A stretch of DNA of 64,000 nucleotides from Tistrella mobilis KA081020-065 (GTDB lineage Bacteria > Pseudomonadota > Alphaproteobacteria > Tistrellales > Tistrellaceae): contig NC_017956.1 in NCBI RefSeq assembly GCF_000264455.2, positions 1,533,501 through 1,597,500 on the forward strand, in the 5' to 3' direction. Position 1 is the stretch's first letter; every line of letters begins with the position of its first letter. Below the pieces are notes generated by a model that was not told the origin of the DNA, made no database searches, and saw only the letters and a program-made list of their open reading frames with translations. The position numbers and the translations under genes are program-made. Below, in pieces: positions 26,321 through 34,529 of the stretch.

Positions 26321-26836
26321 ATGAAAGTGATCCTGGCCGGCGCCGACCGCCTGGCCCGTGCCGCCTTTGCACTCTCGGCCGTGCTGGTGATGTGCCTGGC
26401 GGTGTTCGTGTTCTACGAGGTGGTCGCCCGCTACGTCGTCGGCCGGCCGACCATCTGGGTGAACGAGGTCAGCGGCTATCTGCTGGTTGCGACCACCTTC
26501 CTTGCCGGTGGATGGGTCCTGCGCCAGGGCGGCCATGTCCGCATGGAAATGCTGGAAGAAATGACCGGGCCGCGGGGTCGGGCGGCGCTGGCGCTGTTCG
26601 GCAACCTGATCGCCGGCGCCGTGGGCGCCGCCATGACCTGGACCGGCGCCTGGATGGCCTATGACAGCTGGGATTTCGGCTGGGAAAGCCCCACCATGCT
26701 CGCCACCCCGCTCTGGCTGCCGCAGGCCGCGATCCCGGTGGGGGCGGCGGTGCTGACCCTGTCGGCGCTTGCCGGGGCGCTGGATGCCGTCACCCGTCTG
26801 ACCGGTTCCGCCGCGGCACCCGAGGTGCGGTCATGA
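26321..26836 (+). CDS. TRAP transporter small permease (DctQ-like)
   Basis: This 171-residue membrane protein has four hydrophobic helices, the normal DctQ size, with RPTIWVNEVSGYLLV typical of the family. The ATG at 26321 was chosen because GGAGG lies 6 nt upstream and the preceding 19 residues read as non-coding. It overlaps the large permease gene by 4 nt (ATGA) and supports assembly of the QM membrane unit. Confidence 0.9.
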   Translation: MKVILAGADRLARAAFALSAVLVMCLAVFVFYEVVARYVVGRPTIWVNEVSGYLLVATTFLAGGWVLRQGGHVRMEMLEEMTGPRGRAALALFGNLIAGAVGAAMTWTGAWMAYDSWDFGWESPTMLATPLWLPQAAIPVGAAVLTLSALAGALDAVTRLTGSAAAPEVRS

Positions 26837-28119
26837 CCGGTGGCGTCGTCGCTCTTATCCTGCTGCTGGGCTTCGTCTTCTTTGCCGTACCGATCGGCTT
26901 CGCACTGTCGGGTGCGACGCTGGCCGGGCTGCTCGCCTTCGGCGATGCGGGGGCGTTGACCGCGCTTTCCAACATCAGCTGGGGGGCCACCTCGGAATTC
27001 GTGCTGACCGCGGTGCCGCTGTTCATTCTGATGAGCGAGATCATCAGCTTCACCGGAATCGGCCGCGACCTGTTCCTGGCGATCGAGCGCTGGCTGGGCC
27101 GGCTGCCCGGAGGGCTTGCCATGACCGGCGTGGTGGCCTGTGCCGCCTTCGGCGCCGTCGCCGGCACCGGCGTCGGTGTGGCCGCGGTGATCGGCGGCGT
27201 GGCCATCCCCGAAATGGTCCGTCGCGGCTATACGCGCGAGATGTCGACCGGCACGGTCGCCGCCTCCAGCGCACTCGGCATGATCATTCCGCCCAGCCTG
27301 CCGCTGATCCTCTACGGCGTGGTGACCGAAACCCCGATCGCCGATCTGTTCCTGGCCGGCCTGGTGCCGGGGGCGCTGATCATCGCCGCCTTCTGCCTGT
27401 ACATCATGGTCGCCGTCTCGCTGGGCCACGGCATCGAGCCCGACGCGCCGCGGCCGCGCTTCACCTGGGCGGAGCGGCTGGCCTCGATCCGTCTGGCCGG
27501 CCCGACGGTGGTGCTGATCGTGGCGGTCATCGGCAGCATCTATGTCGGCATCGCGACGCCGACCGAGGCGGCTGCCGTGGGCGTGATCGGCGCGCTGCTG
27601 CTGGCGGCGGTGTCGGGCAAGCTCAGCTGGCCGGCCTTCCGCACCGCACTTGTCAATGCCACCCGCACCTCCTGCATGGTGATGTTCGTGCTGATCGGCG
27701 CCATGCTGTTCGGCTATCTGCTGGGCCTGCTGCGCGTGCCCCAGGGGTTGAGCGACTGGGTGCTGCATATGGGGCTGTCGCGCTGGGCCGTCTTCGCTCT
27801 GCTGATGGCCGCCTATTTCGTGCTCGGCATGTTCCTGGAGGTCACCTCGATCATCCTGATCACCATGCCGATCGTGTACCCGACCATCATCAAGCTGGGT
27901 TTCGACCCGGTCTGGTTCGCGATGGTGCTGATCGTGAACATGTCCTTCGCCGTGATCACGCCGCCGGTCGGGCTCTGCCTGTATGTCGCCAAATCCTGCC
28001 TGCCTGGTACCAGCATTTCCCAGGTCGTGCGCGGAACGTTGCCTTTCATGGGGCTGCTGGCGGCGGTGATCGTGGTGCTCTGCCTTTTCCCCGAGCTCGT
28101 CACCGGCTTCATCCGCTGA
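26833..28119 (+). CDS. TRAP transporter large permease (DctM-like)
   Basis: This 428-residue permease has about twelve hydrophobic segments; it is the Na+-coupled translocation subunit of the TRAP family. Family-like stretches include AGTGVGVAAVIGGVAIPEM and SALGMIIPPSLPLILYG. It is translationally coupled to the small permease and followed by the binding protein gene after 78 bp containing a hairpin. Confidence 0.94.
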   Translation: MTGGVVALILLLGFVFFAVPIGFALSGATLAGLLAFGDAGALTALSNISWGATSEFVLTAVPLFILMSEIISFTGIGRDLFLAIERWLGRLPGGLAMTGVVACAAFGAVAGTGVGVAAVIGGVAIPEMVRRGYTREMSTGTVAASSALGMIIPPSLPLILYGVVTETPIADLFLAGLVPGALIIAAFCLYIMVAVSLGHGIEPDAPRPRFTWAERLASIRLAGPTVVLIVAVIGSIYVGIATPTEAAAVGVIGALLLAAVSGKLSWPAFRTALVNATRTSCMVMFVLIGAMLFGYLLGLLRVPQGLSDWVLHMGLSRWAVFALLMAAYFVLGMFLEVTSIILITMPIVYPTIIKLGFDPVWFAMVLIVNMSFAVITPPVGLCLYVAKSCLPGTSISQVVRGTLPFMGLLAAVIVVLCLFPELVTGFIR

Positions 28120-28127
28120 CGCCTGCC

Positions 28128-28153
28128 GGCCGGCGGCCCCGAGGCTGCCGGCC
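28128..28153 (+). terminator. intra-operon hairpin between DctM and DctP genes
   Basis: An 11-bp stem (28128-28138 with 28143-28153, one G-T pair) has a CCGA loop and is followed by CAAAACCC, not a T-run. It lies between the permease stop and the strong Shine-Dalgarno (GGGAGGA) of the binding-protein gene. It may act as a processing or stability element that allows higher binding-protein output rather than as a full terminator. Confidence 0.5.
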
Positions 28154-28197
28154 CAAAACCCAATGACAGTCGAACTCGTCCAAAGGGAGGACACGCC

Positions 28198-29241
28198 ATG
28201 CCCCTGTTCCGGACCAATGCGCGCCGCCCGCGGCTGCGCGCCCGGCTCGCCGCCGGTGTCGCCGCGGCGACCCTCGCCCTGATCTCGGCCGGTGCCGCGA
28301 GTGCCGCCGAGGTGACACTCCGCTTCGGCCATTATTTCGCGACCGAGGATTTCCGCGGCCGTACCGCGCAGTACCTGGCCGACCGCATCCAGACCCTGTC
28401 GAAGACGATCAAGGTCGAGGTCTTCCCGGCCGAGAGCCTGGTGAAAGGCCGCGAAGGACTGCAGGCGACGGCTCAGGGCACCGTCGACATGTATTCCATC
28501 TATGCGGGCTACATCACCGGCCAGGCCAAGCTGCTCAACATCTTCACCCTGCCGTTCCCGCCGGCGAGCTATGACGATGCCGCCCAGGCGAAGTTTGCGT
28601 CCGATCCGGAGGTCCGTGAGGTCATCGACCGCTCGCTCGGCCGCTTCGGCGTGCGCATGCTGGGCGTGATCAACAGCTCGGGCGATGTCGGCATGTTCAT
28701 GCGCGACCCGATCGAGAGCGTCGCCGACCTGAACGGCCGCAAGATCCGCGGCGCCGGCGGCCTCTCCGACGAAGCGCTGCGTGCCATGGGCGCCTCGATC
28801 GTGTTCATGAGCGCGGCCGAACAGTTCCTGGCGCTGCAGACCGGCACGGTGGACGGCATCGCCACCACCTGGTCGTCCTATGTGAACAACAATCTCGCGA
28901 CCGTCGCACCGGTGCATGTCGACGCCAATCTGGTGCGCTCGCCCTATCTGCTGATCATGAACGGCCGCAAATGGCAGGCGCTGGATGCCGAGCAGCAGAA
29001 GGCGGTGGAACAGGCAGTGGCCGAGACCATCACCTGGTCGACCGAGAACTTCAAGGCCGAGCAGGACAAGCTTTATGCCGAGATCAAGAAGCTGGCCAAG
29101 GTGAGCCAGGATCTCTCGGCCGAGGATCGCGCCCGCATCGACGAGCTGATGAAGCCGATCTATCAGGGCTATGTCGATGCCCATGGCGAGGACGGCGCCA
29201 AGCTGATGGAGCTGTGGAAGCGCTATGCCGGGGTCTCCTGA
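28198..29241 (+). CDS. TRAP transporter substrate-binding protein (DctP family)
   Basis: This 347-residue periplasmic receptor has a signal peptide (cleavage near GAASA-AEV) and a DctP core. RKIRGAGGLSDEALRAMGAS (about 180-199) carries the conserved Arg that normally salt-bridges the substrate carboxylate. It therefore probably binds an organic acid and delivers it to the adjacent QM permease. The strong Shine-Dalgarno and preceding hairpin fit high expression. Its 3' end overlaps the next gene by 17 bp, linking uptake with a CoA-transferase. Confidence 0.93.
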   Translation: MPLFRTNARRPRLRARLAAGVAAATLALISAGAASAAEVTLRFGHYFATEDFRGRTAQYLADRIQTLSKTIKVEVFPAESLVKGREGLQATAQGTVDMYSIYAGYITGQAKLLNIFTLPFPPASYDDAAQAKFASDPEVREVIDRSLGRFGVRMLGVINSSGDVGMFMRDPIESVADLNGRKIRGAGGLSDEALRAMGASIVFMSAAEQFLALQTGTVDGIATTWSSYVNNNLATVAPVHVDANLVRSPYLLIMNGRKWQALDAEQQKAVEQAVAETITWSTENFKAEQDKLYAEIKKLAKVSQDLSAEDRARIDELMKPIYQGYVDAHGEDGAKLMELWKRYAGVS

Positions 29242-30460
29242 TCGGGATCAGGTGGGCCGGACGGCAGGCGAGGGGGCCCCGCGCGGCCCCCTCGCCGGGC
29301 TGACCGTGCTCGACCTGTCGCGGGTGCGCTCGGGCCCGGCGGCGACGCGACTGCTCGCCGACTGGGGTGCACGGGTGATCCGCATAGAACCGCCCGAGAC
29401 CGCTTCGGGTGGCGACGGCATGATGGGGCGCGAGGGCAGCGATTTCGCCAATCTGAACCGCGGCAAGGCCAGCATGACGCTGGACCTGAAGGCGCCGGAG
29501 GGGCTGGATCTCTTCCGCCGTCTGGTCGCGCGCGCCGATGTGGTGATCGAGAATTTCCGCCCCGACGTGAAACAGCGCCTCGGCATCGCCTGGGAGGATC
29601 TGAAACCGATCAACCCCGCCCTGGTGATGGCCTCGATCTCGGGCTTCGGCCAGGACGGGCCCTATGCCGGGCGGCCGGGTTTCGACCAGATCGCCCAGGG
29701 CATGGGCGGGCTGATGTCGGTGACCGGGCTGCCGGGGCAGGGGCCCGTGCGAGCCGGCATCCCCGTGGCCGATCTGACGGCGGGGATGTTCTGCGCGCTG
29801 GGCATCCTGGCGGCCCTGCTGCATGCGCGTGCGACCGGCGAGGGCCAGTGGCTGCACACCTCGCTGCTGGAAGCCCAGGTCTTCATGATGGACTTCCAGG
29901 CCGCCCGCACCCTGGTCGAGGGCGAGGTGCCGGCCCAGGCCGGCAACAACCACCCGACCTCGATCCCGACCGGTGTTTTCCCGACCGCGGACCGGCCGAT
30001 CAATCTGGCGGTGGCAGGCGAGGTGATCTGGCAGCGCTTCTGCAAAGTGGCAGAGCTGGAGCATCTGGCAGCCGATCCGGATTTCGCCGATCGGGAGGCG
30101 CGGCTCGTCAATCGTGACCGGTTGAATGGGCTGATCGCCGAGCGGTTGAAAGCCCGGACGGCGGACGAGTGGACGCGTGTGTTCAACGCCGCCGGCGTGC
30201 CGGCCGGGCCGATCAACGACATGGCCCAGGTCTTCGCCGATGACCAGGTCCGCCATCTGCGGCTCGCAACCCCCGTCGACCTGCCGGGGCACGCGGCTGG
30301 CAGCACGGCGCTGCTGCGGCTGCCGGTCACGCTGACCACGACCCCGGGCGGCATCGCGGGGCCGCCGCCGGCGCTCGGCGCCGATACGGATCGCGTGCTG
30401 AGCGATCTGGGTCTTGCAGCCGATGCGATCGACGGCTTGCGGGACCGGGGCGTCATCTGA
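29225..30460 (+). CDS. CaiB/BaiF-type (class III) CoA-transferase
   Basis: This protein of up to 411 residues has the family N-terminus GLTVLDLSRVRSGPAATRLLADWGARVIRIE, NRGKASMTLDLK, and AGIPVADLTAG, where Asp183 is the expected acyl-anhydride nucleophile. It moves CoA between carboxylates. The start at 29225 overlaps the dctP end; GTG at 29252 is an alternative that still overlaps no family residues. Being coupled to the TRAP receptor, it probably activates the imported acid, as an alternative or complement to the MatB-like ligase. Confidence 0.9.
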   Translation: MPGSPDRDQVGRTAGEGAPRGPLAGLTVLDLSRVRSGPAATRLLADWGARVIRIEPPETASGGDGMMGREGSDFANLNRGKASMTLDLKAPEGLDLFRRLVARADVVIENFRPDVKQRLGIAWEDLKPINPALVMASISGFGQDGPYAGRPGFDQIAQGMGGLMSVTGLPGQGPVRAGIPVADLTAGMFCALGILAALLHARATGEGQWLHTSLLEAQVFMMDFQAARTLVEGEVPAQAGNNHPTSIPTGVFPTADRPINLAVAGEVIWQRFCKVAELEHLAADPDFADREARLVNRDRLNGLIAERLKARTADEWTRVFNAAGVPAGPINDMAQVFADDQVRHLRLATPVDLPGHAAGSTALLRLPVTLTTTPGGIAGPPPALGADTDRVLSDLGLAADAIDGLRDRGVI

Positions 30461-30509
30461 TCTGATCTGACCGGTCCGTCACCGTCCTCGATCGAGGGGA
30501 AACACGCCT

Positions 30510-31304
30510 ATGTCCATGCCCGAAGCCGGGCGCATCCGCGTCGACACCCAGGGCGCGGTCGCCACCCTGGTCATCGACAATCCCGACCGGCGCAATGCCA
30601 TCGGCCTGCACATGTGGCACGCGATGGCCCAGGCGCTGGACGAGCTTTCGGCCGATACCAGCATCCGCGCCCTGGTGATCCGGGGCGAGGGCAGCCGTGC
30701 CTTTGCCTCTGGGGCCGACATCTCCCGCTTCGACCAGGAACGGTCGGAACCGGCGGGCGTGCAGGCCTATGCCGAGGCCACGAGGTCGGTGCTGCATCGC
30801 ATCGCCCGCAGCCGGCTGCCGGTGATCGCGATGATCCACGGCGCCTGTGTCGGCGGCGGGCTCAACCTCGCTCTCGCCTGCGATATCCGGATCTCCGACG
30901 AGCATGCGGTCTTCGCCATTCCGGCAGCGAAGCTGGGCGTGGGCTATGGCCGCGAGGCGCTGGCCCGGCTTGCCGCCGCGGTCGGCCCGGCCCGGGCGCG
31001 GGAAATGGTGGTCTCGGCCCGCCGGCTGGAGGCGAGCCAGGCCCTGGCCTGGGGGCTGGTGTCGGATGTGGTGCCGCATGTGGCGCTGGCCGATGTGGTC
31101 ACCGAACGGGCCCAGATGTTGGCCGGTCTGGCGCCGCTGACGATCATGGCGGCCAAGCTGTCGGTCGAACATGTGCTGCTGGGCGACCCGGCCATGGCCG
31201 AGGCCGCCGATCTGGCGGTCGATGCCTGCTTCGCCAGCGACGACTATGTCGAGGGTCGGCGGGCCTTCGGCGAGAAGCGGGCGCCGGTCTTCGACGGCAG
31301 ATAG
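30510..31304 (+). CDS. crotonase-family protein, hydratase glutamates absent (second copy)
   Basis: This 264-residue crotonase-fold protein resembles the one at 24541-25356. Oxyanion-hole segments FASGADISRF and HGACVGGGLNLALACD are present. The hydratase Glu144 and Glu164 positions hold Asn119 and Ala139, while Tyr146 (KLGVGY) occupies the Tyr140 position of E. coli methylmalonyl-CoA decarboxylase. It follows the CoA-transferase by 49 bp in the TRAP operon. It could catalyse decarboxylation, isomerisation or another enolate reaction on the CoA ester, but ordinary hydration looks unlikely. Confidence 0.85.
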   Translation: MSMPEAGRIRVDTQGAVATLVIDNPDRRNAIGLHMWHAMAQALDELSADTSIRALVIRGEGSRAFASGADISRFDQERSEPAGVQAYAEATRSVLHRIARSRLPVIAMIHGACVGGGLNLALACDIRISDEHAVFAIPAAKLGVGYGREALARLAAAVGPARAREMVVSARRLEASQALAWGLVSDVVPHVALADVVTERAQMLAGLAPLTIMAAKLSVEHVLLGDPAMAEAADLAVDACFASDDYVEGRRAFGEKRAPVFDGR

Positions 31305-31414
31305 AGGCACGGGCCGTTCCCTATAATGCGGCGAGGTTGCAGACTGCCGGCTTGACGTCGGAGGCGACCTCGCCGGATCATCGGCGGGTCACGCGACCAG
31401 CCAGGGGAGTGCCG

Positions 31415-32389
31415 GTGTTCACTTTCGACGGCCTGCATCCGCAGGCGCAGCTGTTCATCGACATGCTGCGCGCCAGCCCGCCACCGCCCTATGACCAGAT
31501 GGCGCTGGGCGAGGCGCGTGCCCTGTTCCGCGACACCATGCTCCGCTTCCGCGGCCCTGTGCAGGGCGGTGTGGCGGTAAATGCCCTGGTGCTGAAGGGG
31601 GCCGCCGGCGACCGGCCCGCGCGCATCTATCGGCCGGATGGTTGCGACGGAAGCCCTGCGCCGGCCCTGCTGTTCCTGCATGGCGGCGGCTGGGTGCTGG
31701 GCGATCTGGATACCCATGACGACATCTGCCGCCGGCTGGCGGTCGGATCGGGGGCCGTGGTCATCTCGTTCGATTATCGTCTGGCCCCCGAACATCCGTT
31801 TCCGGCCGGGTTCGACGATGCCGTCGCGGCCTTCCGCGATCTGGCGGGGCGGGCCGGCGCGCTGGGGCTCGACCCGGCCCGGCTGGCGATCGGCGGTGAC
31901 AGCGCCGGCGGCAATCTGGCCGCGGCGGCCGCGATCGCGCTCCGCGATGCCGGCGATGCGGTGCAGCCGGTCTTCCAGCTGCTGATCTATCCCGCAACCG
32001 ATCTGGGCACTGGCGAAAAGCGCGAGAAGAAGCCCGGCGAAGGACTGTTCCTGACCGAGCGGCTGCTGCGCTGGTTCCGCGCCTGCTATATCCCCGATCA
32101 GGCTGTTTCGCTGGAAGATCCGCGGCTGTCGCCGATCCACGCGCCAAGCCTGGCCGGGCTGCCACCCGCCCATATTCTGACCGCGCGTTTCGACCCGCTG
32201 CAGAGCGAGGGAGAGGCCTATGCCGCGGTGCTGAAGGCGGCCGGCGTTGCGGCCGACCACCATTGCGCCGAAGGCATGTTCCACGGCTTCCTGCACATGA
32301 CCGCCTGGTTCGCGGATGCGCGCAGCGCCATTGACGGTCTGGCCCGGCGGCTGGCGCAGGGGCTGGCTGCCACGACCCCCGGGAGATGA
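31415..32389 (+). CDS. alpha/beta hydrolase of the hormone-sensitive lipase family
   Basis: This 324-residue esterase-like enzyme has the HSL oxyanion motif HGGGW (89-93) and nucleophile motif GDSAGG (Ser163), with Asp in TARFDPLQSEG and His in EGMFHGFL completing the triad. The GTG at 31415 is preferred because AGGGGAG lies 5 nt upstream; an in-frame GTG at 31409 is too close to it. It follows the crotonase by 110 bp on the same strand and may release the acid taken up by the island from an ester. No signal peptide. Confidence 0.87.
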   Translation: MFTFDGLHPQAQLFIDMLRASPPPPYDQMALGEARALFRDTMLRFRGPVQGGVAVNALVLKGAAGDRPARIYRPDGCDGSPAPALLFLHGGGWVLGDLDTHDDICRRLAVGSGAVVISFDYRLAPEHPFPAGFDDAVAAFRDLAGRAGALGLDPARLAIGGDSAGGNLAAAAAIALRDAGDAVQPVFQLLIYPATDLGTGEKREKKPGEGLFLTERLLRWFRACYIPDQAVSLEDPRLSPIHAPSLAGLPPAHILTARFDPLQSEGEAYAAVLKAAGVAADHHCAEGMFHGFLHMTAWFADARSAIDGLARRLAQGLAATTPGR

Positions 32390-32396
32390 GGCGGTG

Positions 32397-32924
32397 ATGC
32401 CTGGCCTGCCGCAGGTTCTGCTGGTCAGACCCGAGGGTGATGCCCTGACCGCCGCCGCCTGGCGGACCGGCCTTGCCGCCGTGACCGCGACGCCGCCGAT
32501 CGAGGTGACGGCGTCTGATCTGCCGGGACGCCTGGCCGATCATCCGGACCTCTTGATCGTGATGCCGCTGCGCCGGCCGCTGACGGCGGCCGAGGACGGG
32601 ATCCGTGCCCTGCTCGGGCGGCTGCCGGCCCGCCGGCTGCTGGTGGTGGCGGCCGAAGGCGACCGGCCGCCGGCCGTGCTTGCCGCGGGCCTGCTGGCGG
32701 CCGGGGCGGCCGGTGTGCTGGATGATCCGGGCACGCCCGAGGCGCTGTTTGCCGCGGTTGCCCGCAGCCTGCTGCGGATTGCCGATGGCGGCCGGGTGCT
32801 GCCCGACCAGCCCGACGCCCAGGGCCCGGGCGCCGAACTTGCCGGCCGGATCGCCGCCGAAATCGCGGCCATCGGCTGGCGCCGCCCCCCGGCCGACGAA
32901 GACGACCCCGAACCGGTTTCCTGA
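32397..32924 (+). CDS. hypothetical protein resembling a degenerate response-regulator receiver
   Basis: I do not recognise a named family for this 175-residue protein. Residues about 5-130 follow the beta-alpha order of NarL/LuxR-type receivers: LLVRPEGDALTAAAW, then DLLIVMPLRRP, RRLLVVAAEGDRPP, and GLLAAGAAGVLDDPGTPE followed by GGRVLPD. At the phospho-Asp position by eye there is Met, and the conserved Lys is replaced by Asp, so it should not be phosphorylated. No HTH follows; the C-terminus is short and acidic. It sits 8 bp after the hydrolase and 35 bp before the amidase, clearly within the operon. Confidence 0.72.
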   Translation: MPGLPQVLLVRPEGDALTAAAWRTGLAAVTATPPIEVTASDLPGRLADHPDLLIVMPLRRPLTAAEDGIRALLGRLPARRLLVVAAEGDRPPAVLAAGLLAAGAAGVLDDPGTPEALFAAVARSLLRIADGGRVLPDQPDAQGPGAELAGRIAAEIAAIGWRRPPADEDDPEPVS

Positions 32925-32958
32925 GCGCCTACCTCTCCCCCCTGAAAGGCCGACCATC

Positions 32959-34371
32959 ATGAGCCTGCCCGACGATCTCTGCTTCGCCGACGCATCATCG
33001 CTGGTCGAGGCCTATGCCGCCCGGCGGGTTTCGCCGGTGGAGGTGGCCGAGGCCTGCCTTGCGCGCATCGCCGAGGTTCAGCCCGAGCTGAACCCCTGCG
33101 CCTTCCTCGACCCCGAAACCACCCGGTCCCAGGCGCGGGCTTCGGAACTGCGCTGGATCGCGGGTGAGCCGGCGGGGCCGCTCGACGGCGTGCCGGCCAC
33201 CATCAAGGACCTGCTCCTCTCGGCCGGCTGGCCGACGCTGCGCGGCAGCCGCGCGGTCGACCCCGGGCAGGACTGGGACGAGGATTCGCCGGCCGTGGCC
33301 CGGCTGCGTGAAAGCGGCGTGGTTTTCACCGCCAAGACCACCACGCCCGAATTCGGCCACAAAGGGGTGACCGACAGCCCGCTTGCCGGCATCACCCGCA
33401 ATCCCTGGGACAGCGACCGCACACCCGGCGGCTCGTCGGGCGGGGCGGCAGTGGCGGCGGCGACCGGGCTGGGCGTGCTCAATATCGGCACCGATGGCGG
33501 CGGGTCGATCCGCATCCCCGCCAGCTTCACCGGCATTTTCGGCCTGAAGCCGAGCTTCGGCCGGGTGCCGGCCTGGCCGGCCAGCCCGCTGTCCAGCGTG
33601 TCGCATGTCGGGCCGATGACCCGGACCGTGCGCGATGCAGCGCTGATGCTGGCGGTGCTGGCCCGGCCTGATGCGCGCGACTGGTACGCGAAACCGTTTC
33701 CGGTGGAGGATTTCACCGCCGAGCTGGAAGAGGGCGTGCGCGGGCTCCGCATCGGCTATGCGCCGACCATTAATGACGAGCCGGTCGACGACGACGTTGC
33801 CGCCGCGGTCGATGCCGCGATCGACGTTTTCCGTGCCGAAGGCGCGATGGTCGAGCCGGTGACGGTGGATCTGCCCGAAACCCGCCGGATCTTTCAGATC
33901 ATCTGGACCACGGGCGCGGCCCTGATGGCCGCGGGCATGAGCGACGACCAGCGCCGCCGGCTGGACCAGACCCTGATGGCGGCGGCCAATATCGGCCAGG
34001 GCTTCGATGCCGTGACACTCGCCCAGGCGCAGTTCCGCCGCGCGGGGCTGGCGGCGCATATGGCCGGGCTGCATCGGCGCTTCGATGTGATCCTGACGCC
34101 GACCCTGCCGGATACCGCCTTCAAGGCCGGGCGCAACCATCCGGGCGATCCGGCGGCGACCACCTGGAACGACTGGACGCCCTTTACCTACCCGTTCAAC
34201 CTGACCGGCCAGCCGGCGGCCTCGATCCCCTGTGGCTTCGATCGCGACGGCCTGCCGGTCGGGCTGCAGATCGTGGGGCCGGTGGGGGCGGATGCGCTGG
34301 TTCTGCGGGTGGCGCGAGCCTTCGAGCGGGTGCGCCCGATCCCCCTGCCGCCGCGCAGCGCCGAAGACTGA
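32959..34371 (+). CDS. amidase signature family hydrolase
   Basis: This 470-residue enzyme has the Ser-cisSer-Lys triad: Lys83 (VPATIKDLL), cis-Ser159 (TPGGSSGGAA) and nucleophile Ser183 (GTDGGGSIRIPAS). Family members hydrolyse amides, including GatA relatives, but no gatB or gatC is nearby, so it is probably catabolic. Length is typical. It ends the co-directional run that begins with the TRAP genes; the substrate might be an amide precursor of the imported acid. No signal peptide is visible. Confidence 0.9.
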   Translation: MSLPDDLCFADASSLVEAYAARRVSPVEVAEACLARIAEVQPELNPCAFLDPETTRSQARASELRWIAGEPAGPLDGVPATIKDLLLSAGWPTLRGSRAVDPGQDWDEDSPAVARLRESGVVFTAKTTTPEFGHKGVTDSPLAGITRNPWDSDRTPGGSSGGAAVAAATGLGVLNIGTDGGGSIRIPASFTGIFGLKPSFGRVPAWPASPLSSVSHVGPMTRTVRDAALMLAVLARPDARDWYAKPFPVEDFTAELEEGVRGLRIGYAPTINDEPVDDDVAAAVDAAIDVFRAEGAMVEPVTVDLPETRRIFQIIWTTGAALMAAGMSDDQRRRLDQTLMAAANIGQGFDAVTLAQAQFRRAGLAAHMAGLHRRFDVILTPTLPDTAFKAGRNHPGDPAATTWNDWTPFTYPFNLTGQPAASIPCGFDRDGLPVGLQIVGPVGADALVLRVARAFERVRPIPLPPRSAED

Positions 34372-34406
34372 GCCCCGCCGTCACTGGCGGGAAAATAAAC
34401 CATGGG

Positions 34407-34412
34407 TATAAT
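34407..34412 (+). promoter_or_regulatory. -10-like TATAAT upstream of the GST gene
   Basis: A perfect TATAAT lies in a locally AT-rich stretch between amidase and GST genes, with no good -35 match 17 bp upstream. An inverted repeat TTCTC-AAAAC-GAGAA (34428-34442) follows just downstream, a possible operator. The GST start is 118 bp away. Confidence 0.35.
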
Positions 34413-34529
34413 GATCGCCGGATAGAGTTCTCAAAACGAGAAGAGTGCCAGAACGAGACTGGTCCGGACGCTCAGACCTGCGGCGGCTCGTGCCCGGTGG
34501 CCGGGATGTCGCGCAGACAGGAGAGGACG

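Noticed and set aside
26659-29184. 841-residue open frame on the minus strand, opposite the TRAP genes
   Set aside because: The TRAP Q, M and P genes are certain on the plus strand; the antisense product is compositionally biased with no recognisable motif.
31322-31327. TATAAT before the HSL-type hydrolase gene
   Set aside because: No -35-like hexamer at 16-18 bp, and the gene seems to continue the upstream operon, so I did not annotate a promoter.
34374-34395. Possible terminator after the amidase gene (CCCGCC-N6-GGCGGG followed by AAAATAA)
   Set aside because: The A-run is on the wrong strand for plus-strand termination, and no minus-strand gene ends here.
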